Source: Antedon mediterranea (taxonomy: Eukaryota > Echinodermata > Crinoidea > Comatulida > Antedonidae). Taken from it: a stretch of 64,000 bases of DNA. The stretch is taken from NCBI RefSeq assembly GCF_964355755.1, contig NC_092677.1:18138101-18202100 (forward strand), in the 5' to 3' direction. The position numbers and the translations under genes are program-made. Positions within the stretch are counted from its first letter, which is position 1; each line of letters begins with the position of its first letter. Of this stretch, positions 24,678-36,710 are shown one piece after another. The notes beneath the pieces were generated by a model, which was not told the DNA's origin, ran no database searches, and saw only the letters and a program-made list of their open reading frames with translations.

Positions 24678-25837
24678 TTTGCTAAGTTTACTCAGGTTTC
24701 ACGTCCAGAAATAGGTAGAGTGGAGAAATAGTGAAGCGATTTATGCTAAAGTATGCACGTACAATACTAACACACTTCGCTGAATGACTATTCACAATTG
24801 AACAACAATATAAAAGTTACAACTATTTGTTTGCATGTTATTTCCCTTTTCCTCGTTATATTGTTACTTTGGGGAAGTTTCAAAACTGTTATTAGAGAAA
24901 AATGTAGTCAATTGTGTCAAATAATGGTTAGCAATTTCAAAAGTTTCAATTTTCTCTACGGTATCTATTATACAAAGGCTGAACGTTTTTGTTTGTGCTA
25001 TTATTACATTAAGGGTTCAAGCATTCTGGGTGACATAGTGTGACGAACTATTGACCTGTAAAGAATTGATTTTGTGATGAGCAAGTTAGTAAGTTCCTTT
25101 CGATACACCTATATATTACTGGGCGCAATGCCGTAGCAAAATTACAAATCAAAATGTCTATGTTAAATTATCATAACGTGTCTCAAATGTTACCTCTAGT
25201 TCCTCAAAATGAAGATCTAATTGAATACCTGAATATGAGAAGGGCTCAAGCCCATCATTTGACCCAATTTGAGTTAAACATAGAAAAGTGTCAAGTGCTA
25301 AAGTCTACTCTCTAAGTCTAAGTACTATTACCATTAATTGTAGAACACTGGCATGTATATAAAAGAAAGGCCCGACTACAATGACTTGCTCTCACACACA
25401 ACCCGAAATAAGGGCCTGTTTGAACTCGCATTAGGTTTCTTATCTGAATGGCGCGAACATTTTGACATAGACTTTTTATGATTTAGCGGAATCAGCAGTT
25501 CCTATACTTTAGGTTTTTGCGGGAGAAAAACGAATATACCAAAATGAACACTAATTGACCTGCACTCTTGAAATTAAGAAGAATTGAAACAATAAAAAAA
25601 CCTAACCCTAACTCTTCGTTTCGCGAAGTGTCCCCTAGAGGTGTTCCTGAATATGGATATCCCAAGTTTAACTCTACCAAGTATTCAACAAGTTACACGA
25701 AAAAAATGATAACTAAGGTTATTTAATTTCTCAGAAGAAAAATTTGATTCCAAAAGAAGCTGTTTGTTTATAAGCAATACATACAAACAGGACAATCTGA
25801 AGAAGAACAGAAGGCCTATAGGGGAATGTTTGTGCTC
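24678..25837. other. Upstream region of the ML-type gene
   Basis: It should hold the promoter of the minus-strand secreted-protein gene just above 24677. I see no clear TATA box and no coding exon. It ends at the first unit of the 3-kb tandem array. Confidence 0.4.
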
Positions 25838-27013
25838 TATCGGTCCTTAACCGATTCATTTTAGTAGTCACAATGCCAGTTAAAAATATTATTTATTGGA
25901 AATTTCCCTAAAATGAAAAATAATAACCACAGGCTTTGTCAGTTTCTTTCATATTGTAATTCATTGTTACATTTATTATGGTAAAATAGGAAGGTTGCAT
26001 AAGTAGTGTAGTTTAAGCCTACATCGTAACCTAGAGTGTTGAATTGACGAAGTAGAACATAATTGAGAATTTATAAAAATGTTTAACTTAACAAGTTAAT
26101 AAAGAAAAGTAATTAGAAATCAACCTACTTACTAAATCTTTGCACGTCAAAAAATAAAAAAATAAATAAATAAAACAAATTAATAGATAACTGTAATTGT
26201 TTCTTGCAATGTGGCATTGTCTTACCCAAACATGAATAATTAAATTATAATGCTGTATTTTGTATCTAAGAAATTGTATTTATTGTTATTGTTTATTAAT
26301 ATAATTATTAGTATATTAGAAATGTTATTTTGAATGAAAGAATGGTGGCAATTTGAAATCCTTAGATCGTCGACAAACCGCACTTAGCCTTTGTACCTTT
26401 GTAAGCCTGTAGCCTAACAAGATATTTTTTACTCAAATTTTCTACTGTACTATGACAAAAACTTTACAATCTATATGATTTTTTACATAGCGCCTTCTAT
26501 ATATATTTTCTTTTGTCTTGTGTGAGTTCATCTCACGTTTATTTAAATTCTCATTGGTGATATATTATATACATATAACTACATTTGTGACAATTAAAAG
26601 TAAGTGTTTAAAGTAGTTAAAATACAGGTATATTTACATAATAAGATGCTTGAATTCAGTATTAACCATATTTGTTTTCATTTAAACTTTTAAATACGAT
26701 GTTAATTAAAATGTAAAAATGAGAAATGGCGGTAAAATACAAATTTTCTTGTTAAACCATCTTATTTGTGACCTTATTTGTGTTGGAGTATATGTAGTAT
26801 CCTCCCTTTTCACCAAGATAAAGAAAAAAGAAAAAAAGAGGAATGAACAAGTTTGAAAGTTAGATATTTAGAATGATAGCGTGCAATGATATATTTAATG
26901 AAAACCGTAAGGTTAGAGTCCATACACAGTGCAAGTCCAAGATGCGATTTTGGCTCTGTGCGTACTATGTGAGACGCTTCATACCCGATGTCACCTTAGT
27001 ACAACTACTACTT

Positions 27014-27365
27014 TTAAATACGATGGTAATTAAAATGTAAAAATGAGAAATGGCGGTAAAATACAAATTTTCTTGTTAAACCATCTTATTTGTGACCTTA
27101 TTTGTGTTGGAGTAGAGAGGCTATAAACTCAGGGGAAGAAAATGTAGTATCTTCCCTTTTCACCAAGATAAAGAGGATGAAATGAAAAAGAAGAATGCAA
27201 AAGTTTGAAAGTTAGATATTTAGAATGATAGCGTGCAATGATATATTTAATGAAAACCGTAAGGTTAGAGTCCATACACACTGCAAGTCCAAGATGCGAG
27301 TGAGACGCTTCATACCCGATGTCACCTTAGTACAACTACTACTTACAATTTGTATTTACGATATA
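27014..27365. repeat. Second copy of a 352-bp duplication inside array unit 1
   Basis: The segment starting ACGATGGTAATTAAAATGTA repeats the one starting near 26697 (ACGATGTTAATTAAAATGTA), with the shared word GAATGATAGCGTGCAATG at 26871 and 27223. Units 2 and 3 carry only one copy. The first copy holds an extra piece, GATTTTGGCTCTGTGCG. Confidence 0.85.
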
Positions 27366-27617
27366 AAATATTGCAAATATAGAAAACTATATATATTGGA
27401 CAAATACAAATACATGCAGAAAACATTGACATGTATACAATATAAATATTTCAAATATAGAAATATATATATTAAAAAATAAATACCAATATATATATAT
27501 ATATAAACACAACAGGCATAGAAATAAATTCCAAACCGCCCGGTGATACACTGAAAATTATTTAATTAATTTTTGAAACGATAAAGATGAGGAAATCTGT
27601 GAGAATGAGAAAAAGTC

Positions 27618-27688
27618 GCCCCAACCGAGACTCGAAGTCGGACCGTCTGCTTGATATGCAGTTGCCCTAACCATTAGACCACTGGGGC
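27618..27688 (-). tRNA. tRNA-like sequence in array unit 1
   Basis: Read on the minus strand, the 71 nt form a full acceptor stem (GCCCCAG with TTGGGGC, one G-T pair), an A-box GTCTAATGGTTAGGGC, an anticodon stem CTGC/GCAG with loop ATATCAA (anticodon ATC, complementary to GAU), and a B-box-like region changed to CTTCGAGTC. It sits in the middle of a roughly 330-bp repeat that is absent from the fourth unit, so I favour a tRNA-derived mobile repeat over a functional tRNA-Asp gene. No CCA is encoded. Confidence 0.5.
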
Positions 27689-28007
27689 TTTCATGGTGTT
27701 GTTCTTTAACTCGACCGGATAACGACCCTTTAACATTCTCGGCGTGGTACGGTTGGAACACAACTAGTCCTCAGTTGTACGCACGCGCACCAGAGATCAA
27801 ATTGATACGCCCTCATCTATAATTCAGTATATATATATATATATTAATTGTTAAAAGGCCCTTTATAATAATTGTTTTGTCACGCTTAATGATAAAGTCC
27901 CCTGATATGTTCTTCTCAGGACGTACCTATTTCTCTCTCCAATCAGTCTTTATAAAAAAAGCAGTGAGCATCTGCGAGTTTTCCAAAGAAATCAAAATAT
28001 TTCTTTT

Positions 28008-28787
28008 TAGTCGCGTGGAAGCGACTCTATAGTTCACTATGTCGGTCGGTCGGTCTGTCTGTCTGTCTGTCGGTCTGTCTGTCTGTCTGTCTGTCGGTCC
28101 GGTATCACTATGCGTTTTATCGCTTTCTGACCTTATCTTGATATCAGTTTAATCTAGCTAGGTCAATTTTTCACAGTATATTCCTTATGGCCAGGAATCA
28201 ATGTGGTTATGTTTTCACGGTGCGCAATAAAAAATTACGCGGTCTACGCACGATTTAACGAAATCACGTTTGTAATCATATCTTCACAACCATGAATCAC
28301 AATTAAATAAAATTTGGTACTCATAAATTTCAGGGCATAAATCATCATATGACAATACAATTACGTACGTAGCGCATGTAACGCATGCGTACGCGCGCTT
28401 AACATTTTCAAAATTTATTTTCGATGAAATAAGAGTACATTTCAGGCAATTTTAAGCGTTTACAAAATTGCCATGAGTGCGCATATTTTTGCGCGCGCAC
28501 TGCGCGTTAAATGTTATTGCGCACTCTTTTTGCCCGATTTCTGTTTTCTTGAATTACTTTTCAACTCAAAATTACGTTATACGAGCACGTCGAAAGTGAC
28601 AGGCTACGCACGTGTAAATAAAAAAAAAATAAATGTTTTTAAACATTTCAACATTTTTACACATGTTCAGTAATTTCGGTCAGTATAGTTCACTATGTCG
28701 GTCGGTCTCTCTGTCTGTCTGTCTGTCGGTCTGTCTGTCGGTCTGTCTGTCGGTCCGGTATCACTATGCATTGTAGCACGCGACTTA
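28008..28787. mobile_element. Satellite-bearing element with short inverted ends (unit 1 copy)
   Basis: The ends TAGTCGCGTG and CACGCGACTTA are inverted copies. Inside each end a block begins TAGTTCACTATGTCGGTCGG and runs through GTCTGTCTGTC repeats to GGTCCGGTATCACTATG. The rearranged fourth array unit lacks 28009 to about 28804 and joins CTTTTT directly to TAACATT. This fits an insertion polymorphism among the units or a deletion at T-runs. Confidence 0.65.
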
Positions 28788-30643
28788 ATGGCTGTTGGCC
28801 TTGTTTAACATTAACCGACATTTCACCAATGACCAGTGTTATAAATCGACACCAAACTATAGTCGGTCGATTACCGCGAGTAGCGGTAGACTTGGGAGGT
28901 ATACCTCCCTGGTAATATTATGCCAATGACTTAACAACCACAAACTAAAATTCAATGTTATAAATGACATTTGTAGGCGCTCTCTTTATTACATTTGTGG
29001 GTGATGTGTTTTCACATTTTGTGGTTTTTCCCATTTTGTACATGTTTTTACTGCACTGTAAAGACACTGCTTTGAATAACCTAAAATTGTTCAAATTTAC
29101 ACGAGACAATTTTAGTAAATATACTTTATTTTCATATATTTATTTTTCACTTTTTATAGTACGTTGTATGATTGTCTTTACGAATACACCCCATGAGGTT
29201 GTTTGTGTTTTATATTCGTCCAATCAGCAATGCTTCTATCGGTCCTTAACCGATTCATTTTAGTAGTCACAATGCCAGTTAAAAATATTATTTATTGGAA
29301 ATTTCCCTAAAAGGACAAATAATAACCACAGGCTTTGTCAGTTTCTTTCATATTGTAATTCATTGTTACATTTATTATGGTAAAATAGGAAGGTTGCATA
29401 AGTAGAGTAGTTTAGGCCTACATCGTAACCTAGAGTGTTGAATTGACGAAGTAGAACATAATTGAGAATTTATAAAAATGTTTAACTTAACAAAGAAAAG
29501 TAATTAGAAATCAACCTACTTACTAAATCTTTGCACGTCAAAAATAAAAAAATAAATAAACAAAACAAATTAATAGATAACTGTAATTGTTTCTTGCAAT
29601 GTGGCATTGTTTTACCCAAACATGAATAATTATAATGCTGTATTTTGTATCTAAGAAATTGAATTTATTGTTATTGTTTATTAATATATTAGAAATGTTA
29701 TTTTGAATGAAAGAATGGTGGCAATTTGAAATCCTTAGATCGTCGACAAACCGCACTTAGCCTTTGTACCTTTGTAAGCCTGTAGCCTAACAAGATATTT
29801 TTTACTCAAATTTTCTACTGTACTATGACAAAAACTTTACAATCTATATGATTTTTTTACATAGCGCCTTTTATATATATTTTCTTTTGTCTTGTGTGTG
29901 TTCATCTCACGTTTATTTAAATTCTCATTGGTGATATATTATATACATATAACTACATTTGTGACAATTAAAAGTAAGTGTTTAAAGTAGTTAAAATACA
30001 GGTATATTTACATAATAAGATGCTTGAATTCAGTATTAACCATATTTGTTTTCATTTAAACTTTTAAATAAGATGTTAATTAAAATTTAAAAATGAGAAA
30101 TGGCGGTAAAATACAAATTTTCTTGTTAAACCATCTTATTTGTGACCTTATTTGTGTTCGAGTATATGTAGTATCCTCCCTTTTCACCAAGATAAAAAAG
30201 ATGAAATGAAAAAAAGAGGAATGAACAAGTTTGAAAGTTAGATATTTAGAATGATAGCGTGCAATGATATATTTAATGAAAACCGTAAGGTTAGAGTCCA
30301 TACACACTGCAAGTCCAAGATGCGAGTGAGACGCTTCATACCCGATGTCACCTTAGTACAACTACTACTTACAATTTGTATTTACGATATAAAATATTGC
30401 AAATATAGAAAACTATATATATTGGACAAATACAAATACATGCAGAAAACATTGACATGTATACAATATAAATATTTCAAATATAGAAATATATATATTA
30501 AAAAATAAATACCAATATATATATATATATAAACACAACAGGCATAGAAATAAATTCCAAACCGCCCGGTGATACACTGAAAATTATTTAATTAATTTTT
30601 GAAACGATAAAGATGAGGAAATCTGTGAGAATGAGAAAAAGTC

Positions 30644-30714
30644 GCCCCAACCGAGACTCGAAGTCGGACCGTCTGCTTGATATGCAGTTGCCCTAACCAT
30701 TAGACCACTGGGGC
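30644..30714 (-). tRNA. tRNA-like sequence in array unit 2
   Basis: Same 71-nt tRNA-like sequence as in unit 1, with the acceptor stem and ATC anticodon loop preserved. It is carried by the tandem duplication. Confidence 0.5.
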
Positions 30715-31037
30715 TTTCATGGTATTGTTCTTTAACTCGACCGGATAACGACCCTTTAACATTCTCGGCGTGGTACGGTTGGAACACAACTAGTCCTCAG
30801 TTGTACGCACGCGCACCAGAGATCAAATTGATACGCCCTCATCTATAATTCAGTATATATATATATATATATATTAATTGTTAAAAGGCCCTTTATAATA
30901 ATTGTTTTGTCACGCTTAATGATAAAGTCCCCTGATATGTTCTTCTCAGGACGTACCTATTTCTCTCTCCAATCAGTCTTTATAAAAAAAGCAGTGAGCA
31001 TCTGCGAGTTTTCCAAAGAAATCAAAATATTTCTTTT

Positions 31038-31813
31038 TAGTCGCGTGGAAGCGACTCTATAGTTCACTATGTCGGTCGGTCGGTCTGTCTGTCTGTCTGT
31101 CGGTCTGTCTGTCTGTCTGTCGGTCCGGTATCACTATGCGTTTTATCGCTTTCTGACCTTATCTTGATATCAGTTTAATCTAGCTAGGTCAATTTTTCAC
31201 AGTATATTCCTTATGGCCAGGAATCAATGTGGTTATGTTTTCACGGTGCGCAATAAAAAATTACGCGGTCTACGCACGATTTAACGAAATCACGTTTGTA
31301 ATCATATCTTCACAACCATGAATCACAATTAAATAAAATTTGGTACTCATAAATTTCAGGGCATAAATCATCATATGGCAATACAATTACGTACGTAGCG
31401 CATGTAACGCATGCGTACGCGCGCTTAACATTTTCAAAATTTATTTTCGATGAAATAAGAGTACATTTCAGGCAATTTTAAGCGTTTACAAAATTGCCAT
31501 GAGTGCGCATATTTTTGCGCGCGCACTGCGCGTTAAATGTTATTGCGCACTCTTTTTGCCCGATTTCTGTTTTCTTGAATTACTTTTCAACTCGAAATTA
31601 CGTTATACGAGCACGTCGAAAGTGACAGGCTACGCACGTGTAAATAAAAAAAAAATAAATGTTTTTAAACATTTCAACATTTTTACACATGTTCAGTAAT
31701 TTCGGTCAGTATAGTTCACTATGTCGGTCGGTCTCTCTGTCTGTCTGTCTGTCGGTCTGTCTGTCGGTCTGTCTGTCGGTCCGGTATCACTATGCATTGT
31801 AGCACGCGACTTA
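31038..31813. mobile_element. Satellite-bearing element (unit 2 copy)
   Basis: Second copy of the element with TAGTCGCGTG/CACGCGACTTA ends. The GTCT/GTCG repeat block is slightly shorter than in unit 1. Confidence 0.65.
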
Positions 31814-33669
31814 ATGGCTGTTGGCCTTGTTTAACATTAACCGACATTTCACCAATGACCAGTGTTATAAATCGACACCAAACTATAGTCGGTCGATTAC
31901 CGCGAGTAGCGGTAGACTTGGGAGGTATACCTCCCTGGTAATATTATGCCAATGACTTAACAACCACAAACTAAAATTCAATGTTATAAATGACATTTGT
32001 AGGCGCTCTCTTTATTACATTTGTGGGTGATGTGTTTTCACATTTTGTGGTTTTTCCCATTTTGTACATGTTTTTACTGCACTGTAAAGACACTGCTTTG
32101 AATAACCTAAAATTGTTCAAATTTACACGAGACAATTTTAGTAAATATACTTTATTTTCATATATTTATTTTTCACTTTTTATAGTACGTTGTATGATTG
32201 TCTTTACGAATACACCCCATGAGGTTGTTTGTGTTTTATATTCGTCCAATCAGCAATGCTTCTATCGGTCCTTAACCGATTCATTTTAGTAGTCACAATG
32301 CCAGTTAAAAATATTATTTATTGGAAATTTCCCTAAAAGGACAAATAATAACCACAGGCTTTGTCAGTTTCTTTCATATTGTAATTCATTGTTACATTTA
32401 TTATGGTAAAATAGGAAGGTTGCATAAGTAGAGTAGTTTAGGCCTACATCGTAACCTAGAGTGTTGAATTGACGAAGTAGAACATAATTGAGAATTTATA
32501 AAAATGTTTAACTTAACAAAGAAAAGTAATTAGAAATCAACCTACTTACTAAATCTTTGCACGTCAAAAATAAAAAAATAAATAAACAAAACAAATTAAT
32601 AGATAACTGTAATTGTTTCTTGCAATGTGGCATTGTTTTACCCAAACATGAATAATTATAATGCTGTATTTTGTATCTAAGAAATTGAATTTATTGTTAT
32701 TGTTTATTAATATATTAGAAATGTTATTTTGAATGAAAGAATGGTGGCAATTTGAAATCCTTAGATCGTCGACAAACCGCACTTAGCCTTTGTACCTTTG
32801 TAAGCCTGTAGCCTAACAAGATATTTTTTACTCAAATTTTCTACTGTACTATGACAAAAACTTTACAATCTATATGATTTTTTTACATAGCGCCTTCTAT
32901 ATATATTTTCTTTTGTCTTGTGTGTGTTCATCTCACGTTTATTTAAATTCTCATTGGTGATATATTATATACATATAACTACATTTGTGACAATTAAAAG
33001 TAAGTGTTTAAAGTAGTTAAAATACAGGTATATTTACATAATAAGATGCTTGAATTCAGTATTAACCATATTTGTTTTCATTTAAACTTTTAAATACGAT
33101 GTTAATTAAAATTTAAAAATGAGAAATGGCGGTAAAATACAAATTTTCTTGTTAAACCATCTTATTTGTGACCTTATTTGTGTTCGAGTATATGTAGTAT
33201 CCTCCCTTTTCACCAAGATAAAAAAGATGAAATGAAAAAAAGAGGAATGAACAAGTTTGAAAGTTAGATATTTAGAATGATAGCGTGCAATGATATATTT
33301 AATGAAAACCGTAAGGTTAGAGTCCATACACACTGCAAGTCCAAGATGCGAGTGAGACGCTTCATACCCGATGTCACCTTAGTACAACTACTACTTACAA
33401 TTTGTATTTACGATATAAAATATTGCAAATATAGAAAACTATATATATTGGACAAATACAAATACATGCAGAAAACATTGACATGTATACAATATAAATA
33501 TTTCAAATATAGAAATATATATATTAAAAAATAAATACCAATATATATATATATATAAACACAACAGGCATAGAAATAAATTCCAAACCGCCCGGTGATA
33601 CACTGAAAATTATTTAATTAATTTTTGAAACGATAAAGATGAGGAAATCTGTGAGAATGAGAAAAAGTC

Positions 33670-33740
33670 GCCCCAACCGAGACTCGAAGTCGGACCGTCT
33701 GCTTGATATGCAGTTGCCCTAACCATTAGACCACTGGGGC
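33670..33740 (-). tRNA. tRNA-like sequence in array unit 3
   Basis: Third copy of the tRNA-like sequence, identical in stem and anticodon loop to unit 2. Confidence 0.5.
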
Positions 33741-34065
33741 TTTCATGGTATTGTTCTTTAACTCGACCGGATAACGACCCTTTAACATTCTCGGCGTGGT
33801 ACGGTTGGAACACAACTAGTCCTCAGTTGTACGCACGCGCACCAGAGATCAAATTGATACGCCCTCATCTATAATTCAGTATATATATATATATATATAT
33901 ATTAATTGTTAAAAGGCCCTTTATAATAATTGTTTTGTCACGCTTAATGATAAAGTCCCCTGATATGTTCTTCTCAGGACGTACCTATTTCTCTCTCCAA
34001 TCAGTCTTTATAAAAAAAGCAGTGAGCATCTGCGAGTTTTCCAAAGAAATCAAAATATTTCTTTT

Positions 34066-34841
34066 TAGTCGCGTGGAAGCGACTCTATAGTTCACTATGT
34101 CGGTCGGTCGGTCTGTCTGTCTGTCTGTCGGTCTGTCTGTCTGTCTGTCGGTCCGGTATCACTATGCGTTTTATCGCTTTCTGACCTTATCTTGATATCA
34201 GTTTAATCTAGCTAGGTCAATTTTTCACAGTATATTCCTTATGGCCAGGAATCAATGTGGTTATGTTTTCACGGTGCGCAATAAAAAATTACGCGGTCTA
34301 CGCACGATTTAACGAAATCACGTTTGTAATCATATCTTCACAACCATGAATCACAATTAAATAAAATTTGGTACTCATAAATTTCAGGGCATAAATCATC
34401 ATATGGCAATACAATTACGTACGTAGCGCATGTAACGCATGCGTACGCGCGCTTAACATTTTCAAAATTTATTTTCGATGAAATAAGAGTACATTTCAGG
34501 CAATTTTAAGCGTTTACAAAATTGCCATGAGTGCGCATATTTTTGCGCGCGCACTGCGCGTTAAATGTTATTGCGCACTCTTTTTGCCCGATTTCTGTTT
34601 TCTTGAATTACTTTTCAACTCGAAATTACGTTATACGAGCACGTCGAAAGTGACAGGCTACGCACGTGTAAATAAAAAAAAAATAAATGTTTTTAAACAT
34701 TTCAACATTTTTACACATGTTCAGTAATTTCGGTCAGTATAGTTCACTATGTCGGTCGGTCTCTCTGTCTGTCTGTCTGTCGGTCTGTCTGTCGGTCTGT
34801 CTGTCGGTCCGGTATCACTATGCATTGTAGCACGCGACTTA
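34066..34841. mobile_element. Satellite-bearing element (unit 3 copy)
   Basis: Third copy of the element with TAGTCGCGTG/CACGCGACTTA ends, nearly identical to the unit 2 copy. Confidence 0.65.
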
Positions 34842-34985
34842 ATGGCTGTTGGCCTTGTTTAACATTAACCGACATTTCACCAATGACCAGTGTTATAAAT
34901 CGACACCAAACTATAGTCGGTCGATTACCGCGAGTAGCGGTAGACTTGGGAGGTATACCTCCCTGGTAATATTATGCCAATGACT

Positions 34986-35645
34986 GATTTCAAATATAGA
35001 AATATATATATTAAAAAATAAATACCAATATATATATATATAATTATATATTAATTGTTAAAAGGCCCTTTATAATAATTGTTTTGTCACGCTTAATGAT
35101 AAAGTCCCCTGATATGTTCTTCTCAGGACGTACCTATTTCTCTCTCCAATCAGTCTTTATAAAAAAAGCAGTGAGCATCTGCGAGTTTTCCAAAGAAATC
35201 AAAATATTTCTTTTTTAACATTAACCGACATTTCACCAATGATCAGTGTTATAAATCGACACCAAACTATAGTCGGTCGATTACCGCGAGTAGCGGTAGA
35301 CTTGGGAGGTATACCTCCCTGGTAATATTATGCCAATGACTTAACAACCACAAACTAAAATTCAATGTTATAAATGACATTTGTAGATGCTCTCTTTATT
35401 ACATTTGTGGGTGATGTGTTTTCACATTTTGTGGTTTTTCACATGTTGTACATGTTTTTACTGCACTGTAAAGACACTGCTTTGAATAACCTAAACTTTT
35501 TCAAATTTACACGAGACAATTTTAGTAAATATACTTTATTTTCATATATTTATTTTTCACTTTTTATAGTACGTTGTATGATTGCCTTTACGAATACACC
35601 CCGTGAGGTGGTTTGTGTTTTATATTCGTCCAATCAGCAATGCTT
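34986..35645. repeat. Rearranged fourth array unit lacking both inserted elements
   Basis: It starts in mid-unit sequence (ATTTCAAATATAGAAATA). Where other units hold the tRNA-like repeat it has only a TA run (about 35030-35050). Where others hold the satellite-bearing element it joins CTTTTT to TAACATT (about 35215). It also differs at several single bases from units 1-3, so it is an older or separately diverged copy. Confidence 0.85.
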
Positions 35646-35820
35646 GAATTGAATTGAATTAGTTTTATTAATTAATTCTAGCATACACGCTCATTACTTT
35701 CACTAGAATCCTTCATTGTGATGTTGGTTTTTAACTCAAGGTGCTAATTGAAAATAGACACCTTCTCAAAACAGTAGGCCTAAATTCATTCCAAAATCTC
35801 GATTAACGAATTTAAATTTG

Positions 35821-36710
35821 ATAATGAATTCTACCGAAATTGAATCGTCCACAACAGCGACCATAATATGCAGGACGGTCATTTTGTTCATCATTATGCT
35901 TTTTGCAATAGTTGGTAATTCTATAACTCTTGCTATAATCTACCTAGTCGAATCACTCCACACGAAAACGTATGTCTTTGTCGCAAATCTAGCAATCACA
36001 GATCTTTCAATCGGATCGGACTATTCGTAATGCCTATTGTTCTTACTGCTTCTATAAGTGACGGATGGCCATTGTACAAGACTGGATTTGTGAGGTATCT
36101 TCGGCTATGACTGGACAGTGTGCTACTACCTAACAAGCACTGCTACTCTGTGTGCAATATCAATTGACAGGTATCATTTTATTATTAATCCTTTACACTA
36201 CCATTCCAAAATGAGCAAACGGATTGTTATTATTTTGTTTGTTATTTTCATCATCCTTGGACTGGGAAAAGTCGGATATGTTCCTTATTCATTTGTCTGT
36301 CTACCCAAGTGTCAAGAACACCATATTCTGTCAATTTTTGTGTTTGTTTTTTTGTTTTTTTATTCCGGTTTCAATGACAGTCAAAGCGTATTATCATATA
36401 GGTAAGGACATTCCAACTACGCAGAAGTGTTCAGAATGGTACATCCTCAATCACATCGAAGAATTTGAAAAATAATACGATGAGGGCCAAGGTCAAATCC
36501 GCCGTTGTCTTTGCAGTTGCCATTGGTACCTTTATGACATTGTTTTTGCCGTACCAAGTTGTTTTGAATTGTCAGTTATGGGAGTTGCACGTGCCAAATA
36601 AGTTTATAACGTGTTCAACATGTTTGGCGTCAATGGCATCTTTAGAAACGGACTTAACCAAATAATACGTCAAATTCGTCGATTTCTAGACCATGGTTTG
36701 TTTTGAACAC
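35821..36710 (+). pseudogene. Rhodopsin-type (class A) GPCR pseudogene
   Basis: Intronless. From ATG 35824, residues include the glycan sequon NST, TM1 with IVGNSITLA, and TM2 with ANLAITDLSIG. Then a 5-bp tandem duplication (TCGGA twice, about 36010) shifts the frame. The next frame continues with FVMPIVL. A further shift near 36095 is followed by TM3 with SIDRYHFIINPLHY (DRY motif and ICL2), TM4 and TM5. Another frame carries TM6 with VAIGTFMTLFLPY. TM7 is deleted: the sequence drops from the extracellular end of TM6 almost directly to the basic tail seen intact at 20.35-20.55 kb. Such receptors sense small molecules at the plasma membrane, and echinoderms have large lineage-specific sets. 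The ligand cannot be inferred. At least three lesions make it non-functional. Confidence 0.85.

Larger units (their letters stand above)
25838..35645. repeat. Tandem array of a roughly 3-kb unit (3 units plus a rearranged fourth)
   Basis: Units begin at CTATCGGTCCTTAACCGATT: 25838, 29236 and 32262. The second period is 3,026 bp. Unit 1 is about 370 bp longer because a segment near 26695-27010 is duplicated (352-bp offset). Units 2 and 3 are almost identical. Unit 3 stops at about 34985 and jumps back to mid-unit sequence, which then runs on to the normal unit end (CAATCAGCAATGCTT) at 35645. Each unit contains a tRNA-like element, a satellite-bearing element with inverted ends, and no credible gene: the small reading frames are merely copied with the unit. 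Confidence 0.95.

Noticed and set aside
24798-25043. 81-codon hydrophobic plus-strand reading frame
   Set aside because: A chance open frame in AT-rich upstream DNA, with no homology and no splice or promoter support.
27618-33740. Three functional tRNA-Asp(ATC) genes
   Set aside because: They lie inside a dispersed repeat absent from the fourth array unit, have an altered B-box and an unusual anticodon for Asp. A tRNA-derived repeat is more likely.
27225-35652. Recurring small reading frames of 66-99 codons in each array unit
   Set aside because: They are copied with the tandem unit. Their AT-rich, compositionally odd translations show no domain and no sign of coding constraint.
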